Notes: generated by a model not told the origin, from the letters alone. DNA of 64,000 nt from Leifsonia sp. Root227 (GCF_001428745.1 NZ_LMIO01000003.1:620001-684000); one strand, 5' to 3'; shown: positions 1 to 8,890, numbered from the stretch's first letter. Program-made: numbers and translations.

Positions 1-2307
1 CACGGCGATCGCGACGACCAGCGTTCCCTGCCCGGTCTCGACCAATGACGCGACAGGAAGGAGCAGCGCGAACAGCAGCGTGTAGATCACGAGCCCGAGG
101 CCGAGCCAGATTCCGCGGGACCACTGGAAGACGGCGCGCCCTGCGAGGCCGCCGATGGGCAGCAGGGCGATGGCCGCCGAGCCGAGGCCGAGCAGGGAGA
201 CGGCGTTGGCGAGCTCGCGGAGGAACGCTGAGACGACGCCGGTCGGCTGGGGAAGCGCGCCGACCGTCAGCCAGGCGACCACGCCGAGCAGGGCGACGGC
301 CGCGACCTGTACGGCGGCGACGCGTCCGCGGGCGACCCGACCGGCTGCGCCGGCGAACGCCACACCGAGGATCAGCCCGAAGAGGAGGGCGGGCTGGAGC
401 CCGAGCAGGCGGGATGCGATGGCGGCGACGCCGACGACCACGAGCATCCACGGGCGGAACGTCAGCGTGACGCGACCGCCGCCGAAGTGCGGGGAGACCC
501 AGCGGGCGACGGCGACCCAGACCGCGTTCACCGCGGCCAGCGCGACAGCGAGGGCGAGGATCACCCGCAGATAGGCTCCCGCATCGTCGACGGGGCTGGA
601 CAGCGTCACCAGTGCCGCCGCTGCGACGAACGCGGTCGGGATCAACCAGGGGCTGCGCGGGGCCGCCGTCTCGTTCTCTCCTGCGACCAGGGCGCCAGCC
701 GCGCCTGCGCCGGTCGCGCCGGTTCCGGATGCGCCGCGTGTTCCGGATGCGCCGCCCGCCGCGCCGCCGCCTCGCGCCCCCGACCCGCCGGCGCCCGCGT
801 ACAGCGCGTCCGCATCCCGCAGCTCTGCCCGGCTGCGGTTGCGTCCGAAGATGCTCGCTCTGCTCCGCTTCTCCCGTCCGTCGCGTTCCCGCGCCACCGT
901 GACGGCGAGCAGCCGGGCCGGCAGGGCGAGCAGGAGAAGCGCGGCGGCCGCGAGCAGTAGGGAGCGCAGCCAGCCGGGGAACGCCTCGACCGAGACGACC
1001 GGCGCGGTCGCGCTCGTGAACGGCGTGTCCAGCCAGTCGGGCGTGCCGCCAGGCGATCCGTTGCCGTTGTACGGGTCGAACGGTGTCGGGCTGGGGGTCG
1101 TCCCTGGCGGAACGACGGGTGCGGCCGGGCTTGGAGTGCTGTGCGGCGACGGCGTCGCGGACGGCGACTCCGGCGAGGTCGACGGGGAGGGGGCAGCGGT
1201 GAGGACGGTGATCGCGACGGCGTTCGACCCGCCGCTGACGTTGCCGGCCGCATCCCGTTGCAGGGCGGAGACCGTGAAGCGTCCTGCGCCGAGCCTTCCG
1301 CTGCAGGTCCAGGACGTGCCGTGGACGACGGCGGAGCAGACGACCGTGCTTCCGTTGTCGTCGCTGCCGTAGACCGTGACCTTGGCGCCGTTCTCGCCTG
1401 CGCCGGAGAAGGCGAGCGGCGCCCCGACCGGCGCCTCGGTGCCCGGGGCAGGCGACCCGATGGTCGGTGCGGCGGGCGGCGTGGTGTCGACCGTGATCGC
1501 CACGGGGGCGCTCGTGCCGGAGGACTGGCTGGAGAACGGGGCGCGCTGCGTTGCGGTGATCCTGTGCGTGCCGCTCGGCAGCGGTTTGCTCAGGACGCAG
1601 CCCCAGGTTCCTGCGGAGTCGGCGGGGAACGAGCAGCTGGAGCCGTTCTCGGCGCGCACCGTCACGGTCGCCCCCGGATACGCCGTGCCGTGCACGCCGC
1701 CCCCGGAGACGAGGGTGCCGCTCTGGGAGGCGATGACCGGCGGCGAGAGCACATCCACCCTGCTGGATGCGCTGAGGCCGCTGTCCCGCGACTCGGCGCG
1801 CACGGTGACGCCAGGACCGTCCGGAGGCGTGGAGATGGAGCAGGTCCAGTCGCCCTGCGCATTGACGGGGGCGTCGCAGCGGGCGCCGGCGGTGCTGGCT
1901 GCGCCGGCGGAGACGTGGATGACGTCGCCGGCCGTCCCGGAGCCGGAGACGGCGAGCGGGAACCTGGTGACGAGACCGGAGGGGAGCTGGTCGATCGTCG
2001 GCGGCCCGGACGTCGGGGGAGGAGAGGTCGGCGTGGTGGTGTCGGAGGGCGACGAAGACGGTGTGGCCTGAGGGAGGGCGGATTGCGGGTGCTGCTGCGA
2101 ATCGGGCGATGCCTGCTGTGAGTCGGGGGCCGAGGAATCGGACGGCGCCGATGGTGTCGAGGTGGCCGCCGTCGCCGGTGCCGCCGTGCCGATCACGCCG
2201 AGGGTGGCTGCGCTCGCGACGCCCACCAGGATCAGGGCAGACAGAAGCAGCCCGGACGACCCCCTCGACCGGACTGGTGGCGAAACATCTGACGAAAACA
2301 CGCGCAT
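1..2307 (-). CDS. Ig-like domain membrane protein (C-terminus beyond the window edge)
   Basis: The frame is open from the ATG at 2307 to the left edge with no stop (769 codons), so the C-terminus is missing. Residues 15-48 form an export signal ending near ATAAT. A Ser/Thr/Pro-rich linker (about 48-105) follows. Then come three repeated Ig-like or bacterial adhesin-like modules (about 105-370) with phrases such as GSGTAGDVIHV, GTAYPGATVTV and SGAGENGAKVTVYG, and another Pro/Ser/Thr-rich stretch. From about residue 445 there are several hydrophobic helices (SLLLAAAALLLLALPARLL and later ones) separated by a basic, Gly/Ala-rich loop. This suggests a cell-envelope protein with surface modules anchored by a polytopic domain. 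GGGGTGGA just upstream is a plausible ribosome site. The gene is divergent from the TetR gene. Function is unknown. Confidence 0.8.
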   Translation of the reverse strand, partial: MRVFSSDVSPPVRSRGSSGLLLSALILVGVASAATLGVIGTAAPATAATSTPSAPSDSSAPDSQQASPDSQQHPQSALPQATPSSSPSDTTTPTSPPPTSGPPTIDQLPSGLVTRFPLAVSGSGTAGDVIHVSAGAASTAGARCDAPVNAQGDWTCSISTPPDGPGVTVRAESRDSGLSASSRVDVLSPPVIASQSGTLVSGGGVHGTAYPGATVTVRAENGSSCSFPADSAGTWGCVLSKPLPSGTHRITATQRAPFSSQSSGTSAPVAITVDTTPPAAPTIGSPAPGTEAPVGAPLAFSGAGENGAKVTVYGSDDNGSTVVCSAVVHGTSWTCSGRLGAGRFTVSALQRDAAGNVSGGSNAVAITVLTAAPSPSTSPESPSATPSPHSTPSPAAPVVPPGTTPSPTPFDPYNGNGSPGGTPDWLDTPFTSATAPVVSVEAFPGWLRSLLLAAAALLLLALPARLLAVTVARERDGREKRSRASIFGRNRSRAELRDADALYAGAGGSGARGGGAAGGASGTRGASGTGATGAGAAGALVAGENETAAPRSPWLIPTAFVAAAALVTLSSPVDDAGAYLRVILALAVALAAVNAVWVAVARWVSPHFGGGRVTLTFRPWMLVVVGVAAIASRLLGLQPALLFGLILGVAFAGAAGRVARGRVAAVQVAAVALLGVVAWLTVGALPQPTGVVSAFLRELANAVSLLGLGSAAIALLPIGGLAGRAVFQWSRGIWLGLGLVIYTLLFALLLPVASLVETGQGTLVVAIAV

Positions 2308-2356
2308 TCCACCCCATTTCAGGTGGCGCGGCCCGTCCTGTCAAACTCCCTGGCCG

Positions 2357-2385
2357 GATTTACGGCATACTAACAACTGGGTCAA
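2357..2385 (-). promoter_or_regulatory. possible sigma70-type promoter of the Ig-like gene
   Basis: On the minus strand TTGACC (2380-2385) is followed after 17 bp by TAAATC (2357-2362), about 50 bp before the ATG. It lies in the divergent region shared with the TetR gene. The -10 box is a weak match, so this is tentative. Confidence 0.35.
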
Positions 2386-2439
2386 CCGTCCCACTTCTCG
2401 CGCGAGGATGCGTGGGAAGCCGCCGTCGAGGAGTCCGCC

Positions 2440-3093
2440 GTGACACGCATCCCCGCTGTGGAACGCCGCACCGCTCTGGTGCAGGCCGCTCTCTCGGTCG
2501 TCGCGCGCGACGGGGTCGCCGCTGCCACCACCCGCAGGATCGTCGCGGAGGCCGGGATGTCCCTCGCCAGCTTCCACTACGCGTTCACCTCGCGCGACGA
2601 GCTGATGGCCGAGCTGGTCAACACCGTCGTCGACGGAGAGCAGTCCGCATTCGCCCCCGTGTTCGAGGCTCCGGACGCGCTGCCGGATGCGCCGACCATG
2701 CGGGATGCGGTGCGCGCGGGCCTCGAGCACTACTTCGCCGCCGTCCGCGCCGACCCCGACCGCGAGAAGGCGATGTTCGAGCTCACCCAGTGGGCGCTGC
2801 GCGAACCAGGCTTCGCGCCCCTGGCCCGCCGCCAGTACGAACGCTACTTCGCCGTCGCGGAGCACGCCGTCGTGCAGGCGGCCGCCATCACGGGATGCAC
2901 GTGGACGCTTCCCACGCACGAGGTCGCGCGCCTGCTCGTCGTCCTCACCGACGGCCTCACCGTCGCCTGGCTGGTCACCCGCGACGACGCGGCGGCCCAG
3001 GCGACCATCGACTTCGCCGCCGACGCTGTGGCGACGCTGGCAACACCCGTTCCTGTTCCTTCCGCCCTCGACCCGAACGCAGGACTCCGATGA
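2440..3093 (+). CDS. TetR family transcriptional regulator
   Basis: A 217-residue regulator whose N-terminal 50 residues form the TetR helix-turn-helix (TTRRIVAEAGMSLASFHYAF). The remaining helical domain should bind an unidentified ligand. The GTG start at 2440 is chosen because GAGGAG lies about 7 nt upstream and the homology begins straight after it. Its stop overlaps the next gene's start (ATGA at 3090-3093), so it is co-translated with the MFS permease and probably controls the whole 2440-6933 operon, and perhaps the divergent Ig-like gene. The inducer cannot be read from sequence. Confidence 0.88.
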   Translation: MTRIPAVERRTALVQAALSVVARDGVAAATTRRIVAEAGMSLASFHYAFTSRDELMAELVNTVVDGEQSAFAPVFEAPDALPDAPTMRDAVRAGLEHYFAAVRADPDREKAMFELTQWALREPGFAPLARRQYERYFAVAEHAVVQAAAITGCTWTLPTHEVARLLVVLTDGLTVAWLVTRDDAAAQATIDFAADAVATLATPVPVPSALDPNAGLR

Positions 3094-4346
3094 CCGAAAC
3101 CTCAGCTCCGGCGGTCTTCGCCGAGCCGACCCGCCGGGTGCCCGGCCGCTGGATCGCGTTCTTCGCGATCGCCTGGCTCGGCGTCTGGATGGCGCAACTC
3201 GCCCCCATCCAGAAGCTGCTGCCCGATCAGGTGCAGAAGCAGCTCGACACCACGTACTGGGTGGACAACGTGGTGGTGTTCGGCATCATCTCGGGGATCT
3301 CCGGCGTCTGCGCGATCATCGCGTACCCGCTCACCGGCGCCCTGTCCGACCGCACGACCAGCCGGTTCGGCCGCAGACGCCCGTGGATCGCCGGCGGCGC
3401 CGTCGTGTTCGCCGTGTCCCTCATCCTGCTCGGACTGCAGACCAGCATCGTCGGCATCGGCGTGTTCTGGTCGCTCGCGCTCACCGGTTTCTGCATCCTC
3501 ACCGCCGCCCTCACCGCGACGATCAGCGACCAGGTGCCCGTCGGCCAGCGCGGCTACGTCTCCGGCTGGATCAGCGCACCGCAGGCCATCGGGATCATCC
3601 TCGGCGTCTCGCTGGTGACGTACGTGTTCGTCGGCGCCCTGTTCGGGTACACCGCGATGGCGGTGCTGCTGCTCGTGCTGGTCCTGCCGTTCCTCTTCCT
3701 TCCGGACGCCGTGCTTCCTGCGCACCTGCGGCAGAAGATGACGTTCCGGGGGATCATCGAGAGCCTGTGGATCTCGCCGCGCGAGCATCCCGATTTCGGC
3801 TGGACCCTCCTCAGCCGCGTGCTGGTCAACTTCGGCAATGCGTTCGGAACGTCGCTGCTCCTTTACTTCCTGGAGTTCGGGCTGCACGACAAGAACGCCG
3901 ACGACGACCTGTTGGTCCTGATCCTCATCTACATGGTGTTCGTGATCGTCGCCTCCCTGGTGATGGGCCGCTGGTCGGACAGGATCGGGCGGCGCAAGGC
4001 GTTCGTGTTCCTCTCTTCTGCCATCCAGGGGGTCGCCGCACTGCTGCTGGCGTTCGTCCCTGAACTGTCGGTGGCGATGATCGCCGCCGGTCTGCTCGGA
4101 CTCGGCTACGGCTGCTTCCTCTCCGTGGACCAGGCGCTTGCCACCCAGGTGCTTCCCGACCCGGAGAACCGCGGGAAGGACCTCGGCATCATGAACATCG
4201 CGACCGCCGTCCCCCAGGCGATGGCCCCGCTGATCGGCGCGGGCATCGTCGCAGCGCTCGGCGGGTTCGTCGGGCTGTTCGTCCTCTCCGGTCTGTTCGC
4301 GTTCGCGGGTGCTCTCGCGGTCGCACGAGTGAAAGCGGTGCGCTGA
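3090..4346 (+). CDS. MFS transporter with sucrose/GPH-like signature
   Basis: A 418-residue protein with about 12 hydrophobic segments. The loop after the second segment carries SDRTTSRFGRRRPW, close to the motif of plant sucrose carriers and glycoside-pentoside-hexuronide permeases. A second copy of the MFS loop motif, GRWSDRIGRRKAF, begins the C-terminal half. It overlaps the TetR gene by 4 bp and the next gene by 1 bp, so expression is coupled. The enzymes downstream (a PLP racemase/aldolase-like protein and a sugar-lactone oxidase) suggest a sugar, sugar acid or hydroxy-amino acid as substrate, but this is inference. Uptake and efflux cannot be told apart. Confidence 0.85.
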   Translation: MTETSAPAVFAEPTRRVPGRWIAFFAIAWLGVWMAQLAPIQKLLPDQVQKQLDTTYWVDNVVVFGIISGISGVCAIIAYPLTGALSDRTTSRFGRRRPWIAGGAVVFAVSLILLGLQTSIVGIGVFWSLALTGFCILTAALTATISDQVPVGQRGYVSGWISAPQAIGIILGVSLVTYVFVGALFGYTAMAVLLLVLVLPFLFLPDAVLPAHLRQKMTFRGIIESLWISPREHPDFGWTLLSRVLVNFGNAFGTSLLLYFLEFGLHDKNADDDLLVLILIYMVFVIVASLVMGRWSDRIGRRKAFVFLSSAIQGVAALLLAFVPELSVAMIAAGLLGLGYGCFLSVDQALATQVLPDPENRGKDLGIMNIATAVPQAMAPLIGAGIVAALGGFVGLFVLSGLFAFAGALAVARVKAVR

Positions 4347-5623
4347 TGACCTACGACCTCGACCTCAGTACGAAACCGGCGCCGTCCGAGCGCACCTGGA
4401 CCACTCCGGATGCGTTCTGGCCGTCGCTCTCGGCGGCGACCGCCAGGCTCGACCCTGCGCTCGCCGTGCTGCACGTCCCAGCGCTCCGCCACAACACCCA
4501 CGACATGCTGCGGAGGGCGGCGGGCAAGCCGATCAGGGTCGCCTCCAAGTCGGTGCGGGTGCGGTCGGTCCTGGATGCGGTGCTCGCGCTCCCCGGATAC
4601 GCGGGCGTGCTCGCGTACACGCTGCCGGAGGCGCTGTGGCTCGCGGAGGGCACGGACGGGCACCCGCCGATCGACGACGTCGTCGTCGGCTATCCGACCG
4701 CCGACCGGGTCGCCATCGCGCGCCTGGCGTTCGCGCCGGAGCTCGCCTCCCGGGTGACCCTGATGGTCGACTCCGTCGCGCACCTGGACTTCATCGACGC
4801 TGTGGTTCCGCCGTCGCAGCGTGCGAGCATCCGGTTGTGCATCGAGCTGGACGCGTCTTGGCTGAGTCCCGTGCTCGGCCACATCGGCGTCTACCGCTCG
4901 CCGCTGCACGCGCCGACGGCGGTGCGGGAGCTCGCGGAGGCGATCGTGCGCAGGCCGGGTTTCACCCTGGTGGGCATGATGGCGTACGAGGCGCAGATCG
5001 CCGGGCAGGGGAACAAACCGGCAGGCAAGCCGGCGTGGGGCGCGACGGTGCGCTGGATGCAGAAGAACTCCGGCGCGGAACTGCTCGACCGGAGGGCGCA
5101 GGCGGTGAGCGCGGTGCGCGAGGTCGCCGACCTCGAATTCGTGAACGGAGGAGGGACAGGCTCGCTCGAGTTCACCTCCTCGGACGAGTCCGTGACGGAG
5201 ATCGCGGCGGGGAGCGGCCTGTTCGGCGGCTACCTGTTCGACGGGTACGCCGGGTTCCGTCCAGCGCCCGCCGCCTCCTTCGCGCTGTCGGTCGTGCGCA
5301 GGCCAGGGCCAGACATCGCGACGCTGCTCGGCGGCGGCTGGATCGCATCCGGCCCCCCAGGACCGGACAGGATGCCGCAGGTGGTCTGGCCCACCGGGCT
5401 GTCGATGGTGGCGCGCGAGATGGCCGGCGAGGTGCAGACGCCGCTCACCGGCGCCGCCGCCGGGGTGATGCGGGTCGGCGACAGGGTGTGGCTGCGGCAC
5501 ACGAAATCCGGCGAGCTGAGCGAGCACGTGAACGAGTTCAACCTGGTGGACACCGTCGACGGCCGGGCGACCGTGGTGGGCACGGTGCCCAGCTACCGCG
5601 GCGACGGACAGGTCTTCCTGTGA
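4346..5623 (+). CDS. alanine racemase-fold PLP enzyme (amino acid deaminase/aldolase type)
   Basis: A 425-residue protein with the alanine-racemase N-terminal barrel. The candidate PLP lysine is K68 in PIRVASKSVRVRS. A C-terminal beta domain holds conserved-looking GGWIASG and LRHTKSGELSEH stretches. The family includes D-threonine aldolase and D-serine deaminase-like enzymes, which use PLP and often a metal bound near a C-terminal His pair. The exact reaction is not readable. The start ATG overlaps the MFS stop (TGATG), and the next gene's GTG overlaps its own stop, so it sits in the middle of a tightly coupled operon with a permease and a lactone oxidase. Confidence 0.8.
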   Translation: MTYDLDLSTKPAPSERTWTTPDAFWPSLSAATARLDPALAVLHVPALRHNTHDMLRRAAGKPIRVASKSVRVRSVLDAVLALPGYAGVLAYTLPEALWLAEGTDGHPPIDDVVVGYPTADRVAIARLAFAPELASRVTLMVDSVAHLDFIDAVVPPSQRASIRLCIELDASWLSPVLGHIGVYRSPLHAPTAVRELAEAIVRRPGFTLVGMMAYEAQIAGQGNKPAGKPAWGATVRWMQKNSGAELLDRRAQAVSAVREVADLEFVNGGGTGSLEFTSSDESVTEIAAGSGLFGGYLFDGYAGFRPAPAASFALSVVRRPGPDIATLLGGGWIASGPPGPDRMPQVVWPTGLSMVAREMAGEVQTPLTGAAAGVMRVGDRVWLRHTKSGELSEHVNEFNLVDTVDGRATVVGTVPSYRGDGQVFL

Positions 5624-6933
5624 CGGCGACCGGCGCGGTCTGGCGCAATTGGGCGCGCACCGAGCACGTCCGCCCGACCCGCGTCGAACGACCCGCGGAC
5701 GCCGAGGCGGTCCAGCGCGCTGTCGCGGCAGCGGCCAGACAGGGGATGCGCGTGAAGGCGGTCGGCGCCGGCCACAGCTTCACCGGCATCGCGGTGGCCC
5801 CCGGCGTCCAGCTCGACCTCGGCGACCTGAGCGGAATCGTGGACGTGGACGTCGAGCGCGGCAGGGTACGTCTCGGGGCGGGGACGCACCTGCACGAGCT
5901 TCCGAAGCTGCTGCGACAGCACGGGCTCGCCCTGCAGAACATGGGGGACATCGACCGGCAGACGATCGCCGGGGCCACCTCGACGGGCACGCACGGCACG
6001 GGTGGAGGGTTCGGCGGCCTCGCGACGCAGATCGTCGGCGCGACCCTGGTGACCGGCACGGGCGACGTTCTGACCGTCGACGAGACCACCAACGCCGAGC
6101 TGCTGCCCGCCGTGCGCCTCGGGCTCGGGGCGCTCGGCGTACTGGTCGACCTGACCATCCAGTGCGTGCCGGCCTACCTGCTGCAGGCGGTGGAGCGCCC
6201 CGAGCTGCTGCAGCACACCCTCGACACCTTCCTCGAACGCTCGGCGTCCGAAGACCACTTCGAGTTCTACTGGTTCCCGCACACCGAGACGGCGCTGACC
6301 AAGACGAACACGCGCCTGCCGCTGTCGTCGCCGTCCGCTCCGCTGCCGACGTTCGGCAGGTGGGTCGACGACGAACTCCTGGCCAACGGCCTCTACCGCG
6401 GGGTCTGCGCGCTCGGCACGGTCGCCCCCGCGATCATCCCCCCGTTCAGCCGCCTGGCGCAGAAGCTGACGGGCAACCGCGACTTCACCGACGTGTCTCC
6501 GCGCGTCTTCGTGACCAATCGCACCGTGCGCTTCCGCGAGATGGAGTACGCCATCCCCCGGGAGGCGGTTCCCGGCGCGCTCGCCGAGGTCAAGGCGCTG
6601 ATCGAGCAGCGCGGCTGGCGCATCTCGTTCCCGGTGGAGGTGCGGTCGGCGGCGGCGGACGACAACTGGCTCTCCACGGCGTACGGACGCGATACCGGCT
6701 ACATCGCCGTGCATCGCTATTACCGCGAGGACTCGACGGAGTACTTCGCGGCGGTCGAGGAGATCATGATGGCCCACGACGGCCGGCCGCACTGGGGCAA
6801 GCTGCACACACGCCACGCCGAGTCTCTACGGAGCACGTATCCCCGGTTCGACGACTTCCTCGCGGTGCGCGACCGTCTCGACCCGGAGCGACGATTCGAG
6901 AACGTCTACCTGCGGCGCGTGCTGGGGGAGTGA
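5620..6933 (+). CDS. D-arabinono-1,4-lactone oxidase family FAD enzyme
   Basis: A 437-residue flavoprotein of the aldonolactone oxidase (ALO/GULO/AldO) family. The N-terminal FAD-binding PCMH domain has VGAGHSFTG, where H52 is the expected covalent FAD attachment site, and GATSTGTHGTGG for pyrophosphate contact. The C-terminal ALO domain includes the characteristic HWGK about 45 residues from the end. Members oxidise aldonolactones or alditols with oxygen. The GTG start at 5620 overlaps the preceding stop. The gene ends the operon, and a strong hairpin follows at 6968-7000. The same trio of permease, racemase-like protein and ALO occurs in other actinomycetes (recalled), which suggests one pathway. 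Confidence 0.87.
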   Translation: MTATGAVWRNWARTEHVRPTRVERPADAEAVQRAVAAAARQGMRVKAVGAGHSFTGIAVAPGVQLDLGDLSGIVDVDVERGRVRLGAGTHLHELPKLLRQHGLALQNMGDIDRQTIAGATSTGTHGTGGGFGGLATQIVGATLVTGTGDVLTVDETTNAELLPAVRLGLGALGVLVDLTIQCVPAYLLQAVERPELLQHTLDTFLERSASEDHFEFYWFPHTETALTKTNTRLPLSSPSAPLPTFGRWVDDELLANGLYRGVCALGTVAPAIIPPFSRLAQKLTGNRDFTDVSPRVFVTNRTVRFREMEYAIPREAVPGALAEVKALIEQRGWRISFPVEVRSAAADDNWLSTAYGRDTGYIAVHRYYREDSTEYFAAVEEIMMAHDGRPHWGKLHTRHAESLRSTYPRFDDFLAVRDRLDPERRFENVYLRRVLGE

Positions 6934-6967
6934 CGCGTCGCTGCTCGTCGATCTCGGGATGCGCGGT

Positions 6968-7000
6968 GTCCCCAAAGCGGGTGCCGCGCACCCAGGGGAC
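6968..7000 (+). terminator. nested hairpin terminator after the lactone oxidase gene
   Basis: GTCCCC (6968-6973) pairs with GGGGAC (6995-7000), enclosing GGGTGC (6979-6984) and GCACCC (6988-6993) around a 3-nt loop. It sits 35 bp after the stop codon. There is no T-run, as is common for actinobacterial terminators. Confidence 0.6.
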
Positions 7001-7023
7001 GCCCGGCTGAGGAAGCCTCGGAA

Positions 7024-7043
7024 TTCCGCGTGTTCTCGCGGAA
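7024..7043. other. 7-bp inverted repeat TTCCGCG / CGCGGAA
   Basis: A perfect 7-bp inverted repeat with a 6-nt spacer lies between the operon terminator and the promoter of the next gene. It could be a second terminator hairpin or a protein-binding site. Confidence 0.4.
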
Positions 7044-7114
7044 ATCCCCGTGTTTTCGGGCCCGGCCGGGGTCGATGGATGTAACGGGTGTGACTCGTGT
7101 GACGAACGAGAATC

Positions 7115-7143
7115 TTGACACGTCCTCATTTCCCTGGAACACT
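7115..7143 (+). promoter_or_regulatory. sigma70-type promoter of the exported Ala-rich protein
   Basis: A perfect -35 box TTGACA (7115-7120) is followed by 17 bp and AACACT (7138-7143). The start codon at 7206 is about 60 nt downstream, leaving a leader with an AGGGAG ribosome site. Confidence 0.5.
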
Positions 7144-7205
7144 CCGTGCTAGCTGTGAATCGCCTGGGAGTTATTGAGCATAATTCATCTTCAGGGAGCA
7201 AGCCG

Positions 7206-7919
7206 ATGTCCGACCGCACCACCCGCTCTGCCAGCGCCGCCGGCGCCGTGGTCCGCCGCGGCATCGCCGTCGTCGCCGCGCTCGCCATCGGCGCCGGAGT
7301 CGTCACCGCGACCAGCGGCGCCGTCTCCACGTCGGTCGTCGAGGCGCGGGAGGCCGCGCGCACGGCCGCCGTCGCCAGGATGGACAGCGGGAACCGCGCA
7401 TCCGGTGCCGTGGTCCGTGTCGCGGTCGCCGACGCTCGCCGCTCTGCGGCCGTCGCAGCGGCAGCCGCAGAGCTCGTGCGCGCCCGCGGCGTGCTGGCGT
7501 CGAGCGCCGGCAAAGCCGCTGAAGCCGGCCGGGATGCACTGAGCGTTGCCATCGACGCCGTCGCAAGCCGCGCATCCGGTGCGACGACGTTCGCCGTGAC
7601 CGCGTCCGTCGTCACGCTGAAGGAGTCGGAGAAGGCTGTGACGGACTCTGTGGCCGCCTTCGAGCAGGCCGAACTGCAGCGCCTCGCGGCAGAGGCCGCC
7701 GCGCGGGCGGCGGCCGTCGTCGCCGCCGAATACCAGGAGGCGAGGAGCCGCACCGCCGACTCCGCCGCCCCATCGCACACGTCGGCCGCCGCGCCCGCCG
7801 CGGCAGCGCCGTACTACGCCCCGGGGGTGTCGTCCGTGCCCCCGGACAATTCGGGGTGCGGTCCGTGCCCCGGCGCAACGCTCGTGCTGACCCCATCGGG
7901 ATATTGGGGTTGTCCCTAG
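7206..7919 (+). CDS. exported Ala-rich coiled-coil protein with Cys-rich tail, unknown function
   Basis: A 237-residue protein I do not recognise. Residues 17-40 are a hydrophobic export signal or anchor. Residues 45-200 are very Ala-rich with periodic charged residues (AAELVRARGVLASSAGKAAEAG), typical of a long helical or coiled-coil rod. A Ser/Ala/Pro linker follows. The C-terminal 25 residues contain three cysteines (SGCGPCPG and a final GCP) and Tyr/Trp, a compact tail that could form a disulfide or bind a wall component. The ATG at 7206 is chosen because AGGGAG lies about 6 nt upstream; an in-frame GTG at 7146 has no ribosome site. It stands alone. Confidence 0.72.
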   Translation: MSDRTTRSASAAGAVVRRGIAVVAALAIGAGVVTATSGAVSTSVVEAREAARTAAVARMDSGNRASGAVVRVAVADARRSAAVAAAAAELVRARGVLASSAGKAAEAGRDALSVAIDAVASRASGATTFAVTASVVTLKESEKAVTDSVAAFEQAELQRLAAEAAARAAAVVAAEYQEARSRTADSAAPSHTSAAAPAAAAPYYAPGVSSVPPDNSGCGPCPGATLVLTPSGYWGCP

Positions 7920-8049
7920 CCGAGCTCTGACGGCATCCGTCCGACCACGGATGTCGCCAGCGAAACACGATCGCGGCGTCGCCGCCCCCGGTGTCGGGCA
8001 CCTGGGAGCGTCGGCGCCGCGTCGTCGTTCCCCACTACCCGCGCCCTCA

Positions 8050-8118
8050 GATAATCGAGCCCGGAGCTATTCAGGCGACACGCCGTGGAAAGCGTGCACA
8101 ACTCCGGGCTCGATTATC
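8050..8118. repeat. dispersed palindromic element, copy A
   Basis: Arms 8050-8067 and 8101-8118 are complementary at 17 of 18 positions (core ATCGAGCCCGGAG). The 33-nt interior holds TTCAGGCGACACGCCG. It lies between convergent genes, 38 bp from the ABC permease stop, so it may end transcription from both sides. It is the same family as the elements at 12006, 12550, 26398 and 38709. Confidence 0.8.
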
Positions 8119-8155
8119 AGGGGGCGTGTCGCGGGAGGGGGCGGGGCGGATGGGG

Positions 8156-8890
8156 TCAGGGGGTGCGGCGCTGCAGGGTGAGGGCGCCGAGGATGATCGC
8201 GGCGAGGGCGAACGCTCCGATGATGAGGAGCTCGCCTCCGACGTATGCGGCGTCGTGCGTGTCGTTCGCCACCGCGTTCAGCGCGTCGATGGCGTGCGAG
8301 AGTGGGAGCCAGTCGCTGATGATGTGCAGCGCATCCGGCAGCTGGTCGCGCGGGATGAAGATGCCGCCGAGCAGGATCTGCGGGAACACCAGGGCCGGCA
8401 TGAACTGCACCACCTGGAACTCGGTGCGGGCGAACGCGCTCACGAACAGGCCGAGCGTCGTCCCCAGGATCGCGTCGGCGAGCGCGACCGCGATCAGCAG
8501 CCACACGCTGCCCTTGATCTCCAGCCCGCACACCCACACGGCGTAGCCGACCGCCACGAGCGTCTGGACGATCGCCAGCAGCCCGAACGCGAGCGTGTAT
8601 CCCAGAATGAAATCCGCCTTGCCGAGGGGCATCGACAACAGGCGCTCCAGCGTGCCCGTGCGCCGTTCGCGCAGCGTGGTGATGCTCGTCACCAGGAACA
8701 TCACGATGAACGGGAACAGGGCGAGCATCGCCGGGCCGATCGTGGAGAACACCGGAGTGTCCGTGAAGATCCACGCGACCAGCCCGATCAGCAGGCTGGG
8801 CACGACGACGAGCAGCCCGATCGTGCGCGGGTCGTGCCGGATCTGCGTGAGCACCCTGCCGGCGGTCGCGATGGTGCGAGAGCCGTTCAT
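8156..8890 (-). CDS. ABC-2 type exporter permease
   Basis: A 244-residue membrane protein with six hydrophobic segments and the ABC-2 signature region LRERRTGTLERLLSMPL between segments 2 and 3. A later loop, PQILLGGIFIPRDQLP, is typical of the family. The start overlaps the ATPase stop by 4 bp (ATGA at 8887-8890). Together they form a two-gene exporter of the drug or lipid efflux type under the upstream TetR regulator. The substrate is unknown. Ends just before palindromic element A. Confidence 0.88.
   Translation of the reverse strand: MNGSRTIATAGRVLTQIRHDPRTIGLLVVVPSLLIGLVAWIFTDTPVFSTIGPAMLALFPFIVMFLVTSITTLRERRTGTLERLLSMPLGKADFILGYTLAFGLLAIVQTLVAVGYAVWVCGLEIKGSVWLLIAVALADAILGTTLGLFVSAFARTEFQVVQFMPALVFPQILLGGIFIPRDQLPDALHIISDWLPLSHAIDALNAVANDTHDAAYVGGELLIIGAFALAAIILGALTLQRRTP

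Noticed and set aside
6906..7142. Short minus-strand open frame in the spacer after the lactone oxidase gene
   Set aside because: It runs through the terminator hairpin and the promoter of the next gene and has no ribosome site or recognisable sequence.
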